The notes beneath the pieces are model-generated. The model made no database searches. It was not told where the DNA came from and saw nothing but the letters and a program-made list of their open reading frames with translations. Shown piece after piece: positions 5,952-14,300 of a stretch of DNA of 15,757 nucleotides. Made by a program: the position numbers and the translations under genes. Source of the stretch: Microgenomates group bacterium (GTDB taxonomy: Bacteria > Patescibacteriota > Microgenomatia > UBA1406 > GWC2-37-13); the NCBI GenBank assembly GCA_028276105.1, contig JAPYWZ010000003.1:1-15757 (forward strand), in the 5' to 3' direction. Each line of letters opens with the position of its first letter. The first letter of the stretch is position 1.

Positions 5952-6024
5952 TACGGGGTAGTGTACGGTGGCACACGAGGCTCATAATCTCGTAGACCGG
6001 GTTCAACTCCCGGCCCCGTAACCA
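5952..6024 (+). tRNA. tRNA with CAU anticodon (probably elongator tRNA-Met)
   Basis: The acceptor TACGGGG (5952-5958) pairs with CCCCGTA (6014-6020); the discriminator is A6021 and CCA is encoded at 6022-6024. The D stem is GTGT/GCAC with a short loop. The anticodon stem CGAGG/TCTCG encloses loop CTCATAA, anticodon CAT at 5983-5985. The T arm is CCGGG-TTCAACT-CCCGG. Initiator hallmarks are absent: there is no three G-C run in the anticodon stem and position 1-72 is a T-A pair. A tRNA-Ile2 with lysidine-modified CAU is the alternative. Confidence 0.88.
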
Positions 6025-6087
6025 TAAAGTAGTCCGCCATAGGCCGATACTTTATAGGTGTGAAGTTAACTTATTTTACCTCACACC
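6024..6087 (+). other. Two consecutive hairpins between tRNA-Met and the glycosyltransferase gene
   Basis: Hairpin 1 pairs ATAAAGTA (6024-6031) with TACTTTAT (6048-6055). The interior adds TC/GA and GCC/GGC around an ATA loop, with one mismatch and one bulge. Hairpin 2 pairs GGTGTGA (6057-6063) with TCACACC (6081-6087), with further weaker pairing inside. There is no T-run after either, so they are not classical terminators. They could be a structured 5' region, a small RNA, or a processing or transcription stop for the tRNA. Confidence 0.6.
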
Positions 6088-6118
6088 AAAAATGACTCTT
6101 AAAGAATAAATTAATACC

Positions 6119-7051
6119 ATGAACAACTTTTTTCTTTCTATTATTATTCCCGTTTTTAATGAAGAAAAAAATATTCAGCCTCTTTTAAAACGACTTCTTA
6201 AGGTTGTTAAAAAATATAACTTTGAAATTATCTTTGTTAGCGATGGTTCAACCGATAAGACTGAAGAGGTGATAAAGAATGAAGCAAAAAAAGACAAACG
6301 GATAAAACTCATTTCTTTTTTGCGAAATTTTGGCCATCAGATGGCTCTTTTTGCTGGCTATGAGCATGCCAAAGGTGATGTGGTTGTTTCTTTAGACGCT
6401 GATCTTCAAGACCCACCAGAAATTATCCCCAAAATGATTGAGGCCTGGCAAAAGGGAGCCAAAGTTGTTTATGCCAAAAGAGAAGAAAGAAAAGTCGATT
6501 CTTTTTTTAAAAAAATAACTGCCCAAATTTTTTATAAATTATTAAACTTTGTCTCTGATGTTCCTATCCCAAAAGACGTTGGTGATTTTCGTCTTCTTGA
6601 TAAAAAGGTGGTTGATTTTTTAAAAGGACTTTGCGAAAAACCAAGATTTTTAAGGGGTCTTGTTGCCTGGCCAAGCTTTCCCTCCACTTTTGTCTATTTT
6701 AAAAGAGAAAAACGTCTTTTTGGAAAAACTCATTATCCTTTGTCAAAAATGGTAAACTTTGCTTTGGAAGGAATTACCGCCTTTTCCATCAAACCCTTGC
6801 GTTTGGCCACCTATTTGGGATTTTTAACCTCTTTTTTTGCGATTTTAACGATAATCGTTAAATCTTTTCAACACTTTGTCTTAAAACAAGGCGATTGGCT
6901 ACCAGGCTGGGCATCCCTTTTTTTTGCCATTGTTTTTTTGGGTGGAGTCCAACTTATCACCATTGGCATTATTGGAGAGTATGTAGGCAAAATCTATCAA
7001 GAAATCCAAAAACGACCCAATTATTTAGTTAAAGAAAAAATAAATTTCTAA
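6119..7051 (+). CDS. GtrB/DPM1-like polyprenyl-phosphate glycosyltransferase (GT2)
   Basis: 310 aa. The GT-A fold GT2 domain has SIIIPVFNEEKNI (7-19), SDGSTDKT (41-48) and the metal-binding DxD in SLDADLQDPPEII (D93/D95), plus GDFRLLDKK (155-163). Two transmembrane segments (about 230-248 and 265-288) and a cytoplasmic tail GEYVGKIYQE complete the GtrB/ArnC/DPM1-type architecture. Such enzymes move a sugar from a nucleotide donor to undecaprenyl or dolichyl phosphate on the cytoplasmic face, for later use outside the cell. The sugar cannot be predicted. A weak -10 (TAAATT, 6107-6112) lies 6 nt before the ATG. Confidence 0.9.
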   Translation: MNNFFLSIIIPVFNEEKNIQPLLKRLLKVVKKYNFEIIFVSDGSTDKTEEVIKNEAKKDKRIKLISFLRNFGHQMALFAGYEHAKGDVVVSLDADLQDPPEIIPKMIEAWQKGAKVVYAKREERKVDSFFKKITAQIFYKLLNFVSDVPIPKDVGDFRLLDKKVVDFLKGLCEKPRFLRGLVAWPSFPSTFVYFKREKRLFGKTHYPLSKMVNFALEGITAFSIKPLRLATYLGFLTSFFAILTIIVKSFQHFVLKQGDWLPGWASLFFAIVFLGGVQLITIGIIGEYVGKIYQEIQKRPNYLVKEKINF

Positions 7052-7068
7052 AACACCTCGGGAAAAAT

Positions 7069-7221
7069 ATGAAAAAAGCACTCGGTTTAATTTTAATTGC
7101 TTTCGGACTAGCGCTTATTGTTTTTGTGATTTATAACTTTTTTCAGGAAAAAAACAAAATTATTTCTCCTATTCCGGAAGAAAAAGGAGTAAAAGTCATT
7201 TACATCTCACCCACTAAATAA
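7069..7221 (+). CDS. Small single-span membrane protein (50 aa)
   Basis: An ATG at 7069 opens a 50-codon frame ending in TAA at 7219-7221. The product begins MKKALGLILIAFGLALIVFV, one transmembrane helix (about 4-22), followed by a short polar tail (EKNKIISPIPEEKGVKVIYI). It lies 17 nt after the glycosyltransferase stop, on the same strand. The lysine pair before a clean hydrophobic stretch, a polar tail and the tight spacing argue that it is real. No recognised family; I believe similar short proteins recur in Microgenomates, but cannot verify it here. Confidence 0.65.
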   Translation: MKKALGLILIAFGLALIVFVIYNFFQEKNKIISPIPEEKGVKVIYISPTK

Positions 7222-7234
7222 TATTTTTTTAAAG

Positions 7235-7264
7235 TTGCAATCAAAATCGGTTTTTTGCTACATT
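7235..7264 (+). promoter_or_regulatory. Promoter of the C39-like peptidase gene
   Basis: TTGCAA (7235-7240), an 18-nt spacer ending in TGC (extended -10), then TACATT (7259-7264), 6 nt before the ATG at 7271. The in-frame TTG at 7235 that would lengthen the protein is itself the -35 box. Confidence 0.65.
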
Positions 7265-7270
7265 AAAATT

Positions 7271-8128
7271 ATGAGAAAAAAAATCCTTATCTTTTTTGTT
7301 TTATTTTTTTCTTTTATTTTTTTTCCTCTATCAAAAAATCAAGCACAAACAATTACTCCCTCACCTAAACTAACAATTACTCCCCTCACCAATAATAATA
7401 CCGGTTTTGAAATTTTAGTTGATTTATTAAAGATAGTGTTTGGTCTTAGTGGTGATGAAAATGCTTCCCCCTCTAATCAAAAAAATCCAATCAATCCTTC
7501 AGGCTCCATTCCTTTAAACCTCTCTCACTTTCCTGATATTAAAGTTACGCCTGATATTAATGGTTTAATTTACTATCCGCAATGTAATGGTCCATATGAT
7601 AACTATCCTCTACCACAAGAGGGAACGATTTGTCAAGCTGGTTGTGGGCCAACCACGGTCGCAATGATTTTGGCTTCTTATGTTGATAAAAACATCAACC
7701 CTCCCTTGGTAGTTGAAGAATATAGAAAAAACGGCTATTATTTAGGTTCTAGTGGTTCTTATTATTTTGACGCCGAAAAAATCTTACAAAGCCATGGTTT
7801 AAAAGTTGATCCTCTTTTTATTGAGAAAGAATACCCCAAAACCATTGATCAACTAATGAATTCGTTTGTGGGTTCAGTTATAAAAAATTATCAAAACACC
7901 GGTTGGACTTTTTTTACTCTAGCTAATTTTTGCGATCCTCATCCTTGTAAAGACAATCCAAAAGTAACATGTACCTGTGGTCATTTTTTTTGGATTATTA
8001 AAATTGATGAAAGTCTAAATATCTGGGCCTATGACCCAGCCTATGATATCAAACTTCCAAAACCCATAAATCACAAAGTCCGTTATCCTTTTCCCAAAAT
8101 AAGAGTTCTTTTTGCGGTTAAGAAATAA
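7271..8128 (+). CDS. Secreted C39-like (papain-fold) peptidase
   Basis: 285 aa from the ATG at 7271. There is a signal peptide at residues 1-26 (basic MRKK, long Phe/Leu core, cut near AQA/Q), then a Thr/Pro-rich linker (27-95). The C39_2-type domain follows: GTICQAGCGPTTVAMILASY (118-137) with nucleophile C125, H238 in CTCGHFFW, and D255 in AYDPAYD. Other cysteines (105, 121, 221, 226, 234, 236) may form disulfides outside the cell. Relatives cleave leader peptides or cell-wall peptides. With a VirB6-like gene next but one, a wall-opening role for a secretion apparatus is a reasonable inference. The start is chosen from the signal peptide and the promoter. Confidence 0.8.
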   Translation: MRKKILIFFVLFFSFIFFPLSKNQAQTITPSPKLTITPLTNNNTGFEILVDLLKIVFGLSGDENASPSNQKNPINPSGSIPLNLSHFPDIKVTPDINGLIYYPQCNGPYDNYPLPQEGTICQAGCGPTTVAMILASYVDKNINPPLVVEEYRKNGYYLGSSGSYYFDAEKILQSHGLKVDPLFIEKEYPKTIDQLMNSFVGSVIKNYQNTGWTFFTLANFCDPHPCKDNPKVTCTCGHFFWIIKIDESLNIWAYDPAYDIKLPKPINHKVRYPFPKIRVLFAVKK

Positions 8129-8141
8129 AATTTGTTATTAT
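8112..8141 (+). promoter_or_regulatory. Putative promoter of the 163-aa membrane protein gene
   Basis: TTGCGG (8112-8117), an 18-nt spacer and TATTAT (8136-8141), 7 nt before the ATG at 8149. The -35 lies in the end of the peptidase gene. It is weaker than the neighbouring promoters. Confidence 0.45.
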
Positions 8142-8148
8142 AAATAAT

Positions 8149-8640
8149 ATGGAATACAATAAAAATCGATATCTAGTAATTATTCTTTCTCTTTTATCTT
8201 TAGTCATTGTTCTTTCAATTTTAACTCTTGTTATTCAAAATAGTAAAAAAACAACTAATCAAACACCCTCTAATCCTACGCCCACCTATCCGCCTGTGCC
8301 AACAACTTATCAACAATCTCAAACTAGGCTGACGCCTATGCTTACTTCTATTACGCCAATTATTGATCAAAGCATCACTCCCAATCTAACACCGATAGAA
8401 TTTACCGGAGTAAAAGAAGAGCCTATTCCTCAAGAAATGGTTGATTTCTCGAAGCAAAAACTATCCCTAATGCAAAAACTACCTTTAAAAACAGAAGATT
8501 TTAGCATCGATTTTGATTATGATAACGATAGATTTGTTGTTAAATTAAATCCGCCTCACGAAGATAGTCAAAAGAAATTTGATGACTGGTTGAAAAACAG
8601 CTATCCTTCAATCCCAAAAGATTTATTTCTTTTTCAATAA
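8149..8640 (+). CDS. Bitopic membrane protein with Thr/Pro-rich linker, unknown function
   Basis: 163 aa. One N-terminal transmembrane segment (about 8-29) is followed by a low-complexity Thr/Pro/Gln linker (about 35-85, PTPTYPPVPTT). A small C-terminal domain (about 95-163) is rich in acidic and aromatic residues: DFSIDFDYDNDRFVVKLNPP and DDWLKNSYPSIPKDLFLF. The linker would let the terminal domain stand off the membrane or span a wall layer. I recognise no family. Its position between a secreted peptidase and the VirB6-like protein suggests a part in the same envelope apparatus. Confidence 0.75.
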   Translation: MEYNKNRYLVIILSLLSLVIVLSILTLVIQNSKKTTNQTPSNPTPTYPPVPTTYQQSQTRLTPMLTSITPIIDQSITPNLTPIEFTGVKEEPIPQEMVDFSKQKLSLMQKLPLKTEDFSIDFDYDNDRFVVKLNPPHEDSQKKFDDWLKNSYPSIPKDLFLFQ

Positions 8641-8643
8641 AAT

Positions 8644-8673
8644 TTGACTTTTATCTTTAAATTGTTATACAAT
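8644..8673 (+). promoter_or_regulatory. Promoter of the VirB6/TrbL-like gene
   Basis: TTGACT (8644-8649), an 18-nt spacer, TACAAT (8668-8673), then 6 nt to the ATG at 8680. A TATACA two bases earlier is an overlapping alternative. The in-frame TTG at 8644 is part of this -35 box, which argues against it as a start codon. Confidence 0.7.
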
Positions 8674-8679
8674 CAACTT

Positions 8680-10422
8680 ATGTTTTCTTTTTATTTTTTG
8701 GGATTTAAAAAAATCCTTAGTTTTTTAAAAAAGGCTTTTATCGTCTTTGCCGTTTATTTTATCGTTATCTCTCTTTTTCTTTATTTTTTAAACAAAGATA
8801 AACCAAAAACAACTTATAATCCCGTAGAAAAAAATCGACAGGAGATTTATAAAGTGATAAATGACCCAAAGATCAAAAATACGAAAGAAGGACAAATTGC
8901 CATTGCCTTATATCGGGCGATGCTTTGTGGCCTTATTGGTGAAGCTTGTACTGATAATCCAAAAGATGGTGATAAAAACTTTAATCACTCCCTTTTTGGC
9001 TTTGTCACCAATCTTATCGTTCTTCCCTATGCCAATCCACCAGCCTCAGGAATCTATTGGGCCTATTCGGAGCTGCAAAACGCAGGCTTTGTCCCAAAAA
9101 CCTATGCCGCCGAAGGCATTGGTTTTGCTGCCATAAAACCCTTTATGAGTATTTGGAAGGTTTTTCGGGATATTTCTTATATGCTTTTGGTTTTGGTTTT
9201 AATTGCAATTGGTTTTATGATTATGTTTCGCACCAAAATCAACCCCCAAACAGTTATTTCCGTTGAAAACTCCCTTCCCAAAATTGTGGTTGCCCTTCTT
9301 CTTATCACTTTTTCCTTTCCCATTGCTGGGTTTTTGATTGATTTGATGTATATCTCTATTGGAATAATTGCAGTTTTTTTTAGTAATGTCCAAAATCCTC
9401 CCACTTGGTTTGCTGGTCAGCCACAAGAAATTTTAAAAAGATTTTATTTTTCAACAAGTGGAGGTATATGGGAATATGTAACAGGAGTAAGTTTTGATAA
9501 TTTAAATATTCTTAAACTATCATCTTCTATTGTTGGAATAATCCCAGAATATTTAAGAAATATTGTTACAGGAACAATTGCTGTTATTATACCTCCTACT
9601 ACATTTCTGCCCATCGTAACAAGTAATGTAGGTGGTGTTGTAAATCGAGGTTTAAATTGGAGTTGGTTTATTAACTTAATAAAAGAAAACTTTAAGCATC
9701 TTGGAGGTCAAACTTTCATTGGGATAGGTATTATTCTTATTTTTCTTTTTATAGAAATAGCTTTAGGAATACTTATTTATAATATTTTACTTTGGATTGT
9801 TGTATCTATCATATTAGTTTTGACATTACTTTATTTATTATTCCGTATTTTTTTTATGCTTTTATATTCCTACATTCAAATTATTCTTCTAATATTTTTT
9901 TCTCCAGTGATTCTTACCGTGGAGATGATTCCTGGCAAATCAACTTTTTCCTCTTGGGTAAAAAACCTACTTTTAAACCTCGCTACCTGGCCTCTTCTTA
10001 TAATTATGATACTAATTAGTCAAATCCTTCTTAATCAACCACCAAGCCAGGGTAATTTTTGGCTTCCGCCATTTTTAATTTCTGTCAATCCAGAATATAT
10101 CCGAATAATTATCTCAATGGGTATTTTGTTTATGACACCCGACTTAATAAGAGCTTTAAAAGAAATGACTGGCGTTAAACCGATGCCTTTAGGATTAAAT
10201 TTTGGCGCCTTTACTGCGGGAGCCGGCGCAATTGTTGGTGGAGCTCTTGGAGCTGCAGGACAATTTTATACTCCATATCAATTTTTATTAGGCCCAAGTG
10301 GAATTTTGCAAAAGCTTATTAAAGGACAAGGAGACGCGCCAAAGACTATTCAGGATACATTAAATACAGGTCGGGGTTCTCCAGGGCAAGGAACAGGTAC
10401 AAATCCACCAACTAATCCTTAA
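8680..10422 (+). CDS. VirB6/TrbL-like polytopic membrane protein
   Basis: 580 aa. A transmembrane helix at about 18-36 precedes an external region (37-160) with DNPKDGDKN and AEGIGFAAIKPF. Further hydrophobic segments follow at about 166-184, 202-236, 347-410, 433-452 and 474-486, then a Gly/Ala-rich stretch (508-527) and a polar tail ending TNPPTNP. The block FRTKINPQTVISVENSLPKI (183-202) with the following hydrophobic stretch is typical of the VirB6/TrbL-like proteins of CPR type IV secretion-like loci. VirB6 proteins form the inner-membrane channel for substrate passage. Assignment rests on topology and remembered motifs, so a broader label of polytopic membrane protein is safe. Codon style changes inside the gene at about 9430-9900. 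Confidence 0.7.
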   Translation: MFSFYFLGFKKILSFLKKAFIVFAVYFIVISLFLYFLNKDKPKTTYNPVEKNRQEIYKVINDPKIKNTKEGQIAIALYRAMLCGLIGEACTDNPKDGDKNFNHSLFGFVTNLIVLPYANPPASGIYWAYSELQNAGFVPKTYAAEGIGFAAIKPFMSIWKVFRDISYMLLVLVLIAIGFMIMFRTKINPQTVISVENSLPKIVVALLLITFSFPIAGFLIDLMYISIGIIAVFFSNVQNPPTWFAGQPQEILKRFYFSTSGGIWEYVTGVSFDNLNILKLSSSIVGIIPEYLRNIVTGTIAVIIPPTTFLPIVTSNVGGVVNRGLNWSWFINLIKENFKHLGGQTFIGIGIILIFLFIEIALGILIYNILLWIVVSIILVLTLLYLLFRIFFMLLYSYIQIILLIFFSPVILTVEMIPGKSTFSSWVKNLLLNLATWPLLIIMILISQILLNQPPSQGNFWLPPFLISVNPEYIRIIISMGILFMTPDLIRALKEMTGVKPMPLGLNFGAFTAGAGAIVGGALGAAGQFYTPYQFLLGPSGILQKLIKGQGDAPKTIQDTLNTGRGSPGQGTGTNPPTNP

Positions 10423-10517
10423 TCTTTTTCAATATTTCTTGCTTAAAGATATTTTTTATCTAAAATAAACTAGTTGTAGCACGATTTTTTTACCAGTCAA
10501 AAGTTAAAATTATCGTT
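10423..10517. other. Convergent intergenic spacer
   Basis: 95 nt lie between the VirB6-like gene and the converging pilin-domain gene. The only structure seen is a weak AGATA/TATCT stem (10447-10461) with a T-rich loop, too weak to be called a terminator. Confidence 0.3.
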
Positions 10518-11330
10518 TTATTTACTACTAAATCCCGGAGTCTTTAAGATATCAACCCCAATCAGTTTTAAAATAAAGACAGAAAAAATTATAAGCATCA
10601 AGCCCATAATACAAGAAGTTAAAAGTTCCTGGGCTTTTTTTACTTTTTCGGCATTCCCAGAAGAGGTTTGAATTTGGAAAGCGGCGTAAATAATACAAAA
10701 CAAAGATATTATTCCAGCCAAACCAATAAGCAACCCAAAAACATTTTTTTCAAAAAAAGTTTGCCAGTTAGAAAAATAAATACACCCCACCCCCGACCAA
10801 TAACCACCATTAGCAAAACAATCAGAACAGCTTACAAATTCTTTTGATTTTAATTTTTCCGAAGCTGGTTTTTTTTGATTAACATAACGATTGCATAAAA
10901 TATCACTTATCCGAGCCAGGCCTTTATCATTTGGATTAATACAAATACAATTTGGGTCTTTAATATCTAAAGTCGATGGTTCAAGACCTGGTTCACAAAC
11001 TCCCAAAGCGCTTAATTGACTTAAAATTCCTTTCCGATCTAAAAAGTCAACTGCGGATTTTTGAACTGAACTAAAAATATCAGAAACACAAAAAAAATTA
11101 ACAAAAATAAGATTAACACATCCCCATTTATCATAACTATCTTCAGGACCGGAAATTTTAGGAATAGTTATTTGACTAATATCGATATTAGCTGATTTAC
11201 ACTTTCCACCCAGAGTTCCTTCTTCTGGAGTTGGAGTTGGTTGTTGAGAAAAAACATTAAAAGAAAAAATACTTAACAAAATCAAAAGAAGTAAAAAAAA
11301 ATTAAAAAATCTTTTAATGAAAATTCTCAT
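10518..11330 (-). CDS. Cys-rich secreted protein with C-terminal T4SS pilin domain
   Basis: 270 aa from the ATG at 11330. The N-terminal signal peptide (MRIFIKRFF then a Leu/Ile core to about residue 28) is followed by PTPTPEE. The middle region (44-183) has ten cysteines, including CIC (128-130) and SCSDC (167-171). The C-terminus has two helices (about 197-218 and 238-258) joined by QTSSGNAEKVKKAQELL, the two-helix VirB2/TrbC-like arrangement I associate with PF18895 (T4SS_pilin) in CPR. The large Cys-rich part is unusual for a pilin. A longer frame starts at 11360 inside the upstream gene, but the signal peptide and a TATAAT ending 6 nt before 11330 favour the shorter form. Confidence 0.78.
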   Translation of the reverse strand: MRIFIKRFFNFFLLLLILLSIFSFNVFSQQPTPTPEEGTLGGKCKSANIDISQITIPKISGPEDSYDKWGCVNLIFVNFFCVSDIFSSVQKSAVDFLDRKGILSQLSALGVCEPGLEPSTLDIKDPNCICINPNDKGLARISDILCNRYVNQKKPASEKLKSKEFVSCSDCFANGGYWSGVGCIYFSNWQTFFEKNVFGLLIGLAGIISLFCIIYAAFQIQTSSGNAEKVKKAQELLTSCIMGLMLIIFSVFILKLIGVDILKTPGFSSK

Positions 11331-11336
11331 ACTTTC

Positions 11337-11342
11337 ATTATA
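11337..11342 (-). promoter_or_regulatory. -10 element of the pilin-domain gene
   Basis: The minus strand carries TATAAT at 11342-11337, followed by 6 nt and the ATG at 11330. It starts 2 nt after the stop codon of the 1170-aa gene, so this gene can be transcribed leaderless on its own as well as by read-through. No clear -35 is seen. Confidence 0.6.
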
Positions 11343-11343
11343 A

Positions 11344-14300
11344 CTATTTTTTTTGACCAAATGCTTCTTTTATTGCTTTTTGGATTAAAAATATAAGTAA
11401 AACCGCCAAGGCAATTGGAATTACTGTATTTATTGCATCCCAAAGTTTGTGAATAAACTCTCCTCCTGCCATACGTTTAAGTGTTTCTGAGTAAATATTA
11501 AAATCTTTTTTTCTTACTTTAGGCAACCTTATCTTAATCTCACGACCAAAAAATTTAATTGGAATTACTTGACCTTTATTATCTTTTCTTCCTAATTTTT
11601 CCCCAAGCCATTTTGATAAATTAATCTCGGTTGGTAATTGTTTCCCAAAAATTTTAATTCCTTCATACTGAGGTATTTTACTTAAATCATATGGTTGTTT
11701 TTCTAAAGCGCCCGATTGCTCCAAAGCAAAGATAAATCGACCAATATCTCTTGAATCCCACTCCCAAACTCTTCCTGATCCTCCAGCAAACTCAGCCGCC
11801 AATGAAGTAATCTGACCAATTCCTGCTAATCCATTAAGAGGCTTAGCAAAGGTATCTTTTTTAAAATAAGATATTGCTAAATACGCCATATAACAAGCTA
11901 TTTCATTAGCATACTCTTTTCCATGAAGTCCTTCAAATGTTGTTTTAACCTCAGTAATTAATTTTACCAACTCGCTGATATCTTTTTTCCCTGATATAGC
12001 GGTTGCCTTTAAAATCGATAATAACTTTCCATAGACAGGAGTCAAAACTTGATCAACTTTAGCCGTATCTCCTAAAACTCTTTTTATTGTTGTCATGCCG
12101 GTAGTACGAAGGGTTAGATAACGATAATCGACTTCTTCTGAAGCTAAAGCAAAAGGAATGGTCGATCGGCCTCCGCGAATTTTTTTTATCCATTCAAAAT
12201 ATCTTCCTTTACCATCACCAAAAGGATTAAAATAAGAATTAAACTCTTTTAACAACTTTTTTAAATTATCTATTCGTTGTTGTTTTGTTAATCCATCTAC
12301 CTCTGCCATCTGTAACTCGTTTAAATATTTTTCTAAAGTAGCCTCACTAAGAAAAAAATTGCCTTCTAAAAGGCCGATGTCTTTACCTAATTTTTCATTT
12401 TCTCTCATTTTCTTAGACATCTCTCTTCGAAGATTTGTCTGAGCTAAAATTAAGTCTTTAACCGCTTGATCCATTTGTTTAAAACTAAAACCGCATCTTG
12501 TTCTTAAAATTTCCCACAAACGTTTTTGGTCGCTTGAAAATCTAGTTCTTTCCTCGGTAATAATTTTTGCTGGTAAACGATGAATTAAAAACCTGACCGC
12601 AATCTCTTCCACTACTTCTTGAGGATTCTTTTTAATTCTTTCCTCTAATTGATTTCTATCATAAATTCCATTAAAGTAACGATTATAAATGTATTCAAAA
12701 AAAGTTGGATTTTTTTTAATTAAATCCGCAAATTGGCTTTTTATACTTCCAGAAAAATGAAGCCATGGTTCAAAACCAACTACCTCTAACCTTCGCCATT
12801 TTGTTAAAATATCTGCTTCTTTAATCTCAGATCCATCATAATTGTAAAGCAAACCTTGATAAGATTCTTCCCAACGCCATCCACCTCGAGTCGCAAAACT
12901 TCCTACTCTTCCTGGATTTCTGATATCAAAAAGAGTTAAATAACCTTCAGGCAGCCCCGATCTTTTTCCTTCAAAAAATCGTCGCTGAAATTTTTCAATA
13001 CTTTTCATCGCTTCATTATGATCCCAAATACCCATTCGCCATTTTTTGACTAACTTAGGGTCAGGAATCGGCAAATATCCTAAAGGGCCACCAACTGTCG
13101 ATTCTGACATCCATCTTAAATGTCCTCTCACAAAAGGATTTAAAACTCCGGTAACCACAGTGTCAGAAAGCCATTCCCCAAGATAAGTTGGATCAATCAC
13201 CGGTTTACCTTCCGGCCCTATTTTGTGTTTTAAATTTGGATCGGCATTGGCAATTGTTTCCGGTTCGGTTAAAAGAATCACCATTGCTACTCCTTGAGCC
13301 AAAGAAAAAGCCGATCTTATTTGATAGCTATTTTTTTCACCTTTATATTTTTCCTCTAAAATTCTCAGTGTATCTCTTTCAACTTTGTTTAAGCCATCTC
13401 TATCATCAGGAGCAAATAGTTTTGGTTCTAATATCCAGTCATTTTTTGCTAATTCCTCTTGAAGTAATCCAGTATAAATTTGTAAAGCATCTTGAAAAAC
13501 ATTAGAATGAGGAAGAAACGGAATATGATCGAAATCTGAAGAGGTCATCAATTTATTGGCATAAGATGATAATTGAGCCCAAGCGCTTTCTTGTCCGCCA
13601 GTTGGAAAACGAAAAACAATTCTTGCATTATGGGTAAATTCTCTTAATTCTCTAAAATGTGAGATCTCTAAATTAATAATCCTAAAAAAATCGGGTAAGG
13701 AAATAGATCTTGCTCTTCTTATAGGATCAATTACTGAATAATTAATTTCCTTATCGCCAACTTTTCTTGTTCCTTCTTTATAAGAAGAAAAACCGGAAAA
13801 AAAATTAATATCTTTTAAATCATCTCTTTCAGAGAGTGTTCTTCCAATAAGTTGGATTCGGGTTGATAAAGTGTTATATGCTGTTTGCAGGCTTTGAAAA
13901 TAACCAATATTTTCCACTTCGTGAAAAGGTATCCGTGCGTAGCTTGGATCGGCATCGGCTTTATTATAAAGCTCAGCCACCAAATCAACAATTGACTCTT
14001 CTATATGATAACTTAATTCTTCATCAACCTTCAATAATTCACTACTATTCAAATCTCTTCCTAAAGAATTCTTTTTTTCTTGAATCATTTTTTCCCGATG
14101 TTTTTTTACATACTTAACAAAATTTTCAGGAGTTAACAAAGCTTCAACTATTTCTTTTATTTCTGGTTTATCAAGAGGTAAATTATTTTTAAGTTCTGGT
14201 GGTATCTGTTCTAATTCTGGAGAAATTGAATGTGCTTCATCTTTTTTCATATTTAATTTTTCTCTAACTTCGTCTTTTGATATTCCTATTTCAGTGGCTG

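Noticed and set aside
8644..8679. Upstream TTG start for the VirB6-like protein
   Set aside because: The TTG is the first half of a TTGACT -35 box, and a -10 box lies between it and the ATG at 8680. The same reasoning rejects the TTG starts at 4584 and 7235.
9177..9426. Overlapping minus-strand and alternative plus-strand frames inside the VirB6-like gene (also 8861-9266 and 9792-10019)
   Set aside because: They are antisense or out-of-frame shadows with Lys/Asn-rich low-complexity translations and no domain signal.
11331..11360. Longer start (11360) for the pilin-domain protein
   Set aside because: It would add ten polar residues before the signal peptide and overlap the preceding gene, while a TATAAT lies within the added part, 6 nt before the ATG at 11330.
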